NCBI GenBank assembly: GCA_030141605.1
Contig: JAQGDQ010000225.1
Span: 124,001-188,000 of the forward strand
Length of the DNA stretch: 64,000 bases
Direction of reading: 5' to 3'
Source of the DNA: Tubiluchus corallicola
Lineage: Eukaryota; Priapulida; Priapulimorpha; Priapulimorphida; Tubiluchidae
Under the pieces are notes generated by a model. The model did no database searches. It was not told the DNA's origin and was given only the letters and a program-made list of their open reading frames with translations. Positions within the stretch are counted from its first letter, which is position 1; each line of letters opens with the position of its first letter. Shown piece after piece: positions 47,201-57,800 of this stretch. Position numbers and translations under genes: made by a program.

Positions 47201-50200
47201 CTTTACTTGAAGGTCAGCAAGTCTTACAATAAAAAACAAGCGTTTTGCATTTATAACCCCAGTGAAGGGTTAAGCTAATCAAATTTGATGCTTGCATAAC
47301 ACTAGAGAATGGTTGCTACAAACGTTTGACCTTGAGTTGACCTTGGCGCTCAATTTATTGTTACAGTATCCCAAAGGTCGTCACAAAAGTCAATCCATTC
47401 ATACTAAAAGCAATCTAAAAATTTACAACCTGCAGGAACCCTGTGTCAATTTTCAGAACTAAAATCCATGAACTGGCATGACAGGTTTACGTGCAAAATT
47501 CAGTGAAATTTGAGCGAAAAACACTTGCAGTCATTTTGCCTGGTGACGTGCAGTCTAATTAATTTTATGGACCGTAAACCTCCCGGGTTAATCATCGCCA
47601 CGCTGACTTAGCTTGTAAACAATGGCTGCGAAAGGACTTATAGGTCTGGATGGCTTCACGGTGATTGTACAGCCGTATTGAGGAAGCCAGCTGGTATAGA
47701 AGTCCTTTCAAGGAATGCTTCGTTAATGTATTTCAACTAGCCCGTAATTATAAAGTTAGCTTCTAAAAGTGGACGTTTTTAGCAAATTTCTTAAATGCTT
47801 TTAGGGGTTATGCCCCGCAGCAGGATTGCGCTTGCAGTTTATTTTGGAAGTTACATGAGAATAAGTGTCGTGTCGTGAAAGTAAAGATAAAATATGAGCG
47901 ACCTTCAAACGCACGTGAAGTGGGGTCAAATGGGACATTCGTTTATTTTCTGTAGGTAATAAACCTGGAATTGCTCCTATATTAATTCAAGTTATTTTGT
48001 TGCTCTTAGGAGCAAAATTACGAGCGGGATCGTAGATCATACAATTCCAGTAGGGTTTCTTTTGACGTCAGTCTTAGTTGCGTGGCTCAAAAAGCCAACG
48101 ATTGTAATCGGATTTCCTACTTTTAGAACCATCTAGCCTGATTTCATTTGACATTTAAGGGCTTCATTTGTGAGACATGTACAACTTGTGTCAATTTAAT
48201 AGGGACTAGGTAGCTGCCAGTGCCTTATACTGATTGGCACTTATGCACGATAGTTGTTCAGACCTAAGTTATAAGCTTATTTAAACATCATAGATATTCT
48301 GTTGCGTACTTTTTGGAGAGCTTGTTATTAAAATTTTACCAATATCTTTCACTTGTCTACTAGGCAAAATTGGAATTCAACGAAAATGGTTTTCAAATTT
48401 TGCTGGGACGTTTTAATAACAGAATTCTCGATGTGCCTCAGTGCCATCTGATTGCATACAAAAACCATATATTTTGAAAATGGGATGATAACGAAGAAGG
48501 TTTTCCATGATACTACATTGGAACATTGATTCTAGAATGAGTATCACAATCGTTTGATCTCTTGTCAATCACTTGTTTTTCTGTTTTATGAACTTCCTGC
48601 ATGTTCTGTTGAGTTACAATGAATACTGTTCTAACGATGACCATTTTTTCCAGAGATGGGTCGAGTCAGGCGGGGACTTGTGCCACACCCAATGCAAGCA
48701 CACCAAAGAAGGAACCGCAAAGCACATCTAGTCAAAGCAGCACACATTCTCCTGCTTCACGTTCCTGTGGCAACATTCCGAATGTCCACCTGGATACAAA
48801 TACAAATATGGTAGAAAGGTAAGCTTGGAAAGGTGTTTGCCTTTTTTGGTTTTTCATTTTAGGACTGAATTTTGTCGGAATTTAATTAGGGATAGTTGGT
48901 AAATTAGCTATATGCACTATAATAATAGATGCTAAAACTTGAGACCATCATTAGATATACATAACAGTGAACTTACCGTAATTTTCGAAAACAGCTAGTT
49001 AAATGAAGCATCCTCTTTTAAAAGAAGCCATGATCCCACAGAAAACGTGTACTTATTCTTTTTGGCCTTGCAATTGAACTTTAGAGCAATAGGGATTACC
49101 TTATAACAGCCAACAAGAGCATTCCACGTGTGAACACGTGCGTGTATAAATGTGCTATGCGTGGCTTTACTTACGACTTCCATCAGGTACCAGATTCATT
49201 TTTAGAAGATCATTAATTGTCTAAAAGGCGTAATATGTTCACTGTGTCACTCAAAAAGCCCTTTGAATGGAATTATTTTTGACAAAATTGAAAGAATGAC
49301 GATATTTTTCAAAAAAGAGCTGGGACTGCAATAGCTTCTTGATATTGTTGACTGAGCACCTGGCTGCGTTGAAAACAGTAGATTCTCAATTTTTCACCTC
49401 TCTTTTTATACCAATGGCTGAGCATCACCTTTTCGAGGTCCAAGTCATTTTTGGTGATTTAGTAATCATTTTCATGCGAGCTGACAGTTTGTTATTTTTG
49501 ACTCACAGAACTGAAATTTAGCAGTTGTTCTCCGAGTGGCCTGTCTGGTCACGTGACATCGTGCGTGTAAAAGGCAAAGAAACTTTAACTTTTCCTAAGG
49601 AAACATTAGAAGCATTGAACACCAAACGTGCAGAATAACTCTGACGCCAAAGGCAGATGGTAAGCAGTTGTTATCTGTGGAAACGCCATTAAATGAAGCC
49701 ATTTACGAACGCCTAGTTAATGAGACAGCACTAACCTTATTGAATTAGCTAGTTGTTAAGGAGATAGCTGCCTTTTCCAGTTGAAATCTTTTTTCGCAGA
49801 AGTTCTGCCGATAACGAGTTACAGCATGGCACAAACGCTGTTACCGTCACCGTTGCTGCGGCGTCGGGCGACATGTGCGCCCCCACTACCTGGAAATTGG
49901 AAGCATGTGATGATAGGAAGACTCCGGAACCTTTGTCCACTAGTCGAGTAGAGGGTCTCTCGCCGAGTTGTCAAAAAACACCCGAGAAGTAAGTAAAATT
50001 GTTTTTGTTTTAATTTTACTATCCAATGTAAAATTTAAATATCAGTAAATTTTGATTGAACTGTTTGCGTATAAAAATCGTCCGTGATAAAATATTGAAT
50101 CAACCAATGCAAGGGACTTTAAAAATATCAGGAAACGCATGTGCAGACATTGTGGGCTTTGTTGAGGCTCAACCGTGAGGACTTCACCATGAACGGAAAT

Positions 50201-51160
50201 ACAGTGTGGGACATTTCTGTAAATGTGAAAATTAAAGGGAGTTTATTGGACATGCGCATTCCGCAATGTGTATGCGTTATCCGGAATGTTTTATGCGTTA
50301 GCTACGTATGAACGGTCTAAAGGAAAAGCTGGTCTGATGAACGGGTACATTGAATACAATATAAATATCTTTTATACCATAACGTATGGCGCATTCCATA
50401 TGTCCAGTGAATGGCACGTAACAAAGTTGCAGATTACTATGTAGAAAAATGATGTTTTCTGTCAGAATGAAAGAGAAGTTCTCAACTTACGATCTACGGA
50501 ACACTTCATGCTAATAGGGAGTTCCACTGAGAAGCAATTTTGAGGAAATAGCTTTTCCCAAACGTGATTATTTTGCACGTCATGACCTACTTGGAATAGG
50601 CTTAATAGTACACAATGGTGCGAGATTTTCAGAAGTAACATAAAAATTGGCTTGGGTGTAATGCAAGTCTGTTTGTAAATATGAAAGTACTGCTACCTGA
50701 CATTGCCACGTTGTTTTCCTTTAAATGTTTTAAATATCACTTGCCTTGGCCTTTAATGTGCATTTTGATTTTATATTCAGATCAGAAGAACTGGCGAATA
50801 GCTTTTCAAAGTTGTAGATATAATCGCTAATGCAAAAATTTCCATGTCTTATTGTCAGAAATTAATATAAACGAGATGCGTATCGAGTTTTTGCAATCCG
50901 ACTTAATTTCACGCTTATTAAAACTCTGCCTCGCATGTTAGTCATCTTCTATTTCACAATTACTTTTCCTTCGTGTTTTCTTGCCAAATTAATTGCAATG
51001 GATTTTTTCCCTTTTCTGAGGAAACTTGTTGAAATACGAGATTAATTATGTTGCTCAAGTTTGCGCTGTCAGGCTTTTGTGCATTTGTGTTTTAAAGGAT
51101 TTCACTTACAGTTAAGTTAATGGGGTTCTATTGTTAGAGCCTTTTCTTTTCGTGTAGTTT

Positions 51161-51197
<37 letters not shown>

Positions 51198-51779
51198 CTC
51201 CCTCCCTTTTCTCTTCCCTTTCTGTATCTCTCTCATTCTTACTCTCAGATCTGCTCTGTTTCTCTGTTCAGTTAGCTCGTTCTTTTTCTCTTTTATCAAC
51301 TGATTTTTTTCTTTGTTCTTTTTCGCTGTCTTCTAGAAAACTTCCAGAATGCGACTAGGATTATACCTCTGTCCCTGGAAAGTGGAAACTTTTATAATTA
51401 TCATCCATTCTAACAACCCACACCAGCTGCTAATGAATTGAGTTAACGCGCATTAGAATTATTTGACGTTGCCGTTATCGACTCGGTACTTTGTTGTCGG
51501 TGTTTGCGTGCCATCGACAATTCACACCTGCTGATGGCTTCGCAATTGTTGATTTTCGCTACGTTACGAAGATAAATAGAAATACAGGAGTTGTTTAACC
51601 TGCTAGATATTGCAGCATGGCAGCCTGCTTGCTGAACAAAGTAAACCATCTGGCTAATTAACTACTAATGTGTATAACATGTGGAAATAAGAGATATGTA
51701 TGTAAAGTCCATACGGGTTATTTATTATTTATCCAAGTGCTATAACTACTCTCCATTCTTCACATTACGATTTTTGCTC

Positions 51780-51833
<54 letters not shown>

Positions 51834-54800
51834 CTCTCTCGTTCTCTCATCTATCTATCTATCTCTTTCCCTCCCCACTTGCATAAAAAACTTTGGTTTC
51901 AGATAGAATACTCTTTTGTTTTTATCTAAATTACTATAAACCTGAATACCATTTGATTTATTAATACATAGCGCTACCCGTCTTTACAATGTGTTTTAAT
52001 GAACCCTTCATTATTGCCTGGGAAATTTTAACCACAGAACAAACGGCACAGCTAGAAAGATGTATCCATCATGTTGAGGTGTATCCTTATCCTGAATTTT
52101 TTGGGTAGGAAATCCTGGACTTCTCTCTTCAGAAATCTGTCCAGGATAACCTTCTAGCCTCTCAAAAACTGATTATCTAATCTGCCTTTTGGAGTTTGTT
52201 TTCACTCGTATTCCAACTTTAGAACAGATCTTCTTGGAAGAACAATTGTTCGGTCGATAAAGCATATGAAATTGCCGCCCCAGGAATTGAACCTGAAGCC
52301 TTGCAAGTTTTATCGCTCTTGCACCATTTTTGCTAAATATAATTTTACGCTTTTTTGGAAGGTGAAGCAAGACTAAAATTAGTAAACGTTTTTTCATTGT
52401 TGATTAAATCTGTCTTATGTGTGCAATGGTGGTTCAATAAACAAACAATGTATAGTACATAATGTTCATGTATTCATATATACATATAATACAAAACACA
52501 TTATGTCTAATGTGTATAGCATATTGGACTAACACACCTCTTCTGGTTTAAAGTTGCATCTTATTATTAAGATTGTTAACAAGATAGGTACTGATCCCAC
52601 CACCATCCACGTACATGTGCAGCCATGCAGTACTGCATTCTGGTTACATTGTTCCAAACCATGGCGAGGAGAACTAGATTACAAACATACATTACACATT
52701 AATTTTACACACATTTGTGAATTTCACTGTATGCCGAAATTGCATAATCAAAGTCAAAATCAATTATGTCATCCGTGTTAAAAAGGTAAAAGTCTGCAAC
52801 TGCATTAACAAGGAAGTTAACACAATCTTGTCAAGATAAAATCATCTCTGAGTTTGTTACCGTAACCCCCCAAAAGCTATTAAAAAATAAATGACAAACT
52901 TCTTTGGGTACAAAATATCCCAATACTTCTCATTTATTTTTTATTTACTTATATGAGGGTCTGTGCAATCATTTTAGCACACAAAAGTGTTCTACAGGAA
53001 TGGGAGGCTGTCACGTTTGCTTTACATTGGCATTCAGTAAATTTCAGTTAGAGTTTGCTCCCACTTTAGTCATTGTTCTTCCGTCCTTTTATATTTCTTT
53101 CCTAATAGTGTTTAGAATAAAAAATTGTAAAATGTATGCGATAAAAAGATAACACCGACATTTCAGATATGGAATTTTTCCTGTTTGTGATGATATAAGC
53201 AAGTAATCTCTCTTTAGCCAGTATGCAAGGTATCAACTCACAAAGACACTGTATCGATTTCTTATAAAACACGAACTTTATGTCCGACACTGTTTTTGTA
53301 GAGCTTACACACGAGAGTAAATTATATTGTTTGAACAAGATAAAGGCATTCTTGCATAATTTGTTTACAGCAATCTGTCGAATTAATGAGATATTTTACC
53401 AGTTTATATTGTACAGATGGCTCTGTGCAATTTACATGCAGCCCTAGCTACAACAAAGTTAACAATGCTATACCAATGTTATACAGGCTGAGAATGCGAA
53501 AATCTAATATTGGTTAGTACGTGGCAATTGGCAAATTGATCCCATCTCTAAAGTGCTTTAATACGAAGCACCCTAATGCGCAATATATGTAACATATATC
53601 ATATTAAACTACTTAGGTTACCATGTAGAGAACTGTATGTGACCATGTGCATGCCTATAATATTATTGACCACATGCTCCATCTAATATTAATATACGGC
53701 TTTCACAAAGCTATGTAGGTAGGAGAGATGGATCAATAATATTTTTTCTCAGCTGTTCAAACTCATCGAGCGCATTGTGTGAAGACCCCTTTAGTACAAA
53801 CAAACCTGTAATCCTCACATTTGCTTTAACATGTCCAGCGATGGCATTTTGTTTGAGGAGGTTATGTGAATAAACACTTCCCTGTGTTCTGCAGATGATG
53901 GAAATAGATCGTAATATAATAATAGTGGATAAAGCTTGGATAATGTTATTGTATCTCTGGATACAAATTTCTCAGCATATAAATGTGATACACTACAAGT
54001 CAAACTGTGTAACAAACTGCATCCTTTCACAGAGGATTAATAATCGACACTGTCTCCAAATTCATTCGGGAAGGCACAGGTTCAATTCCACATCCGAGTT
54101 GTTTAAAAACTTTTAGTAATACGTTACTAGCTGTTTCTCCGTCAGATGATAGAACTAGTGGATCTGCAAACAGGGTTCCCACGGTCAGGGAAAATCCTTA
54201 AAATACAAGCTATCCTGGAAAGACATGGAAAAGTCAGGGAAAATGATGAAAATGGGGCAAAAAATCAGGGAAATAGGAAAGGGTTGCAAACATAATCACT
54301 GTGAATCGATATTTTTTCAAACGTACTTTTCAGCGATTCGTATTCAAATGAAATTTTGCTATGGCATTCTCCCAGTTTCGATTTCTGTTCCAAAAATAAT
54401 GATTGGCTGACACATTATGTATCAGTATATGTATGAATGTCCATACACAAAAATGTATGAATATGTATACTACTAATGCAATTTCTGCTTATCTTGGTCA
54501 TAGAAAATCAATATTTGGCCAGGGAAAAGTCAGGGAAATTTATTTTAAAATTCTGGGAGAACCTTGTGCAAAGTTCTTAGTTGTCAATGATGGGACAAGT
54601 CTTTTACATCACTTACTTATGATGTAGAAATACAAAGTAAGCGTAGTTCAGCATCTTCTTCGAAGTAGGCGTTAAACAGGCAAAATTATATTCTAAAAGG
54701 CTGTGCTCTGCAATGATTTGTTGCTGCTTTGATGCTGCATGTTGTATCTTCAGGTTGACCAGGTTTCAAGTAGCAAGCACAATCAACTAGATCAAAGTGT

Positions 54801-57800
54801 AAAGCAAACTAGTGTTTGAAAAAAATTTGAAAGCAGGTCGCTGAAATATGCCAAGAGATGTTTTCCTGCCAAGCTAATTAACCTTAACAGAAGTAACACT
54901 AACACCTTACCCAGGGTGGTTGATTTTGCAGTGACCCTTAATGCATAAAGGGCTCTCTAAGAACCAATACACATTGATTCACCATGGTAACATCAACCTC
55001 TCTGTAATCTGCCTTCAAGATTTTCTGTATGCAGTTTCTATTCTGGCAACTGAAAAGTCACCGAGGCCTTCGGTAATTGCTCATTAGTTCTGGTCATTAT
55101 GCTGAGATGTTTCATCCAGATTTCCTGTAAATTAAATCACAGCATGGCAGTGTCTTTCTGATGTATGATTTGACATTATGCAACACAAAAACTTACAAAA
55201 TGACCTTATACAATGTGACATTGTGCAGTCCATAAGCTATAACATACCTAAACATTTGAATTTCTGCAGTGTATGCTGCAAGACTATTTGAACAGTTTGA
55301 CATTGTGCGGTACATAAGCTATAACACAACTCAGACAATTTAACTTTGTGCAATACCTAAGGTATACAACATTACTTGAGAATATTTTAACTTTGTGCAG
55401 TATGCAAAACACAATATTACCTGTATAATTAGACATTGTGCAGTGCATAAGCTACAATATTACTGAAACAATTTGACACTGTGCAATACCTATGGTACAA
55501 CATTATCTGTACAATTTCACATTATGCAGTACATAAAACACAATATTTCTTGTACAATTTGACATTGTGTAATTCATCAGCTACAGTGCTATTCAAACAA
55601 TTGGACATTGTTCAATATATGTAGGTTACAGCACTAGCAGAACAATTTGACATTGTGTATTACAAAAGCTGCTTGATTGAAGTACATATTGGTGTGACCA
55701 TTAAGTGATAACTCACTGCAAACACTGCACCAGCCATCTAAAAACATAATTCTGCTGAGGTGAGCTGTGGTGCTGAATAGGTGCATCCTTAGTGTAAGGC
55801 ATTGCTGCGTAGCTATGTGACAGTGACTTTTAACCTTTTGACCTTGTAAGCGTGGCTGCGTTATAGCACGTGTTCCACATATCCTTTCCCGCTAAATTTA
55901 GTTTTATTTTAACGGTTGGCAATTTTCAGCGAACTTACACCTCAACTGTCTTCTTAACTTCATAAACAAGACACTTAGATACTTAGGAAGTGGGTGCCTT
56001 GTTTACGAAACCAAGCAAATCACATGTGTTGTTTGATAACATATTTCACCTTTGAGTACTGCGTGTACTCAAGTGCACCTGAAAAACTTTCTTTCTGTCT
56101 GTTTACTGAGAAGGCAGGTGGTTTAGAAGATGTGGATTATCTGCCAAGCCATACTTCCTATAGTACTGATTGCAGACGTGTAGCTTTCATTATCCATGGC
56201 TTCCTAATCTGCCTCAGTCAGGCACGGCGAGCGTCATTGCCGCGTGTGTAATCAGCCATTTTCACTTTATTCCTAATCCTGGCTCGTATTAGTTAATTGA
56301 GGACCCGCGTACGTGTTTGATTTTAAGCGAATTCATTAACACCCTTTATGGCTTTCCTCCATTTCATTGGCCATCCACGTCATTGCAAATGCCCAAAATT
56401 TAAAATATCTTATCTGTTTATTTAGTTCCTCTCCGCTCCGCGCTTTGAGGTTTTCATTAATCTTTGAAAAGCCATCTGTTTTTGGGACGTGTCAGTTTCG
56501 TCCTCTTTCTTGCAGATGAGTAATTTGCCAAATGGATTTTTTGCTTACAACGGGCGCAGAGCGCCTAGTTAAATTTTACAACCGTCACTTTTGATTGCAG
56601 ACATTGTCATTCAACAAAAGATTTGTAATAAAACAAATTAATTATTAAGTCCTACTAAACTCTCACTAAAATATAAGTCTTACAACTTAAAATCCTATTC
56701 GCATTACGAATATTTACTTTCTTTTATTATAAACTTATTGTAATACTTGTTTCTTCTGATTTTTTATCATTTCCTTGTTAGCGGTACTAAATTTGAAGAA
56801 TTGCCATTTTTCGTTGCGCGAGACGAATGACTTTATGAGTACAGACACGAGGTCGCCAAATATCGGTAACCAAAGAGGCTTTCTGTACCTCATGCGTCAT
56901 TCTTGCTGACTCGCGCCAAAAAAGTCGCGAAACGTGGCAATCTTTACAACAATGCACGCATTCAAAATTCGATAGAAAAAGATAAGTTATTTAATTTACA
57001 AGTCTCTTTTGTTTAATATTAAGTATGAATTGTTTGTGTAATAATATTAATGCCCTAAAAAGGTTCAATGTCTGTTGAGGGTTATATATGCCTTTAATGA
57101 CAAGAATAGTGACAGTGAATTTAAAAAATTCCACGATTAAATAACAAGGAAAAAGAAAGAAAGACGACATTTCAAATGTGAAAATCTTCATCTAAAAAGC
57201 AAATAAATCACATTAAATTACTAACACTCGTATTTTTTGTGTGTATTTGTATTGTTAACAAATAAAATTAACGCACTAAAAAGATACAAGCACGTAGAAA
57301 ACAGTGGATAACCTGATACACATATTGCAACAATTTTGAGGATTAACCAATATTGACCAGTTCTGCTGGACTATAAAGTTTTCTGCCACCAGAGCAATGT
57401 CATTTTCAAGATCCGATAGAAGTGCGTCCTAAAGGATGGCTATATGCCCTGAGCGTATTTCAGTTTCACTTCTCTAAACGACACTAGAACATTCCTTGCA
57501 TGATAAGAAAAATCTGTGCATCGCCTCACCGGCGCACTGCTTGTTGATTTTGCGATGAGAAATTGCTCACATTATAAGATTTGTTTAACTGTGATGCAGT
57601 GTGTTGCACAGGTGTTTTGGCACTGAAGCCTAGCTCGTTGTCAGTGATAATCCTAATCCTCTCTAAGCTGAGCCACAATTCTAAACTGGCGGAGATGTTT
57701 TATTTGGGTGTGCATGCTTCGTTTCTCAGTGAGGGAAATAGCTAACACAAAATTACAGATAAAATTGCTCAGAAGTAATTTTTTTACCGTTACCTGTCCA

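Larger units (their letters stand above)
29225..48653. other. Aster-like intron 1 (19.4 kb): content overview
   Basis: 29850-32500 is AT-rich without genes, apart from a hairpin at 31596-31715. 32500-33610 holds LINE tails and R1. 33610-35300 shows nothing firm. 35306-40026 holds the three small membrane ORFs with SINEs between them. 40689-41240 is a DNA element. 41250-43200 is mixed sequence without recognised genes. 43201-43533 is a possible secreted or membrane ORF. 43540-48650 shows no recognised gene but several TGACGTCA sites. Confidence 0.6.

Noticed and set aside
46874-47278. 134-codon plus-strand ORF with a hydrophobic stretch, downstream of TGACGTCA at 46727
   Set aside because: The length can arise by chance and it has no homology or splice evidence. 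It does not resemble the two-segment family. Worth only a transcript check.
54225-54627. Two plus-strand ORFs of 61 and 74 codons
   Set aside because: They lie largely inside the hAT-like element 54171-54566 and consist of its repeated GGGAAA motifs.
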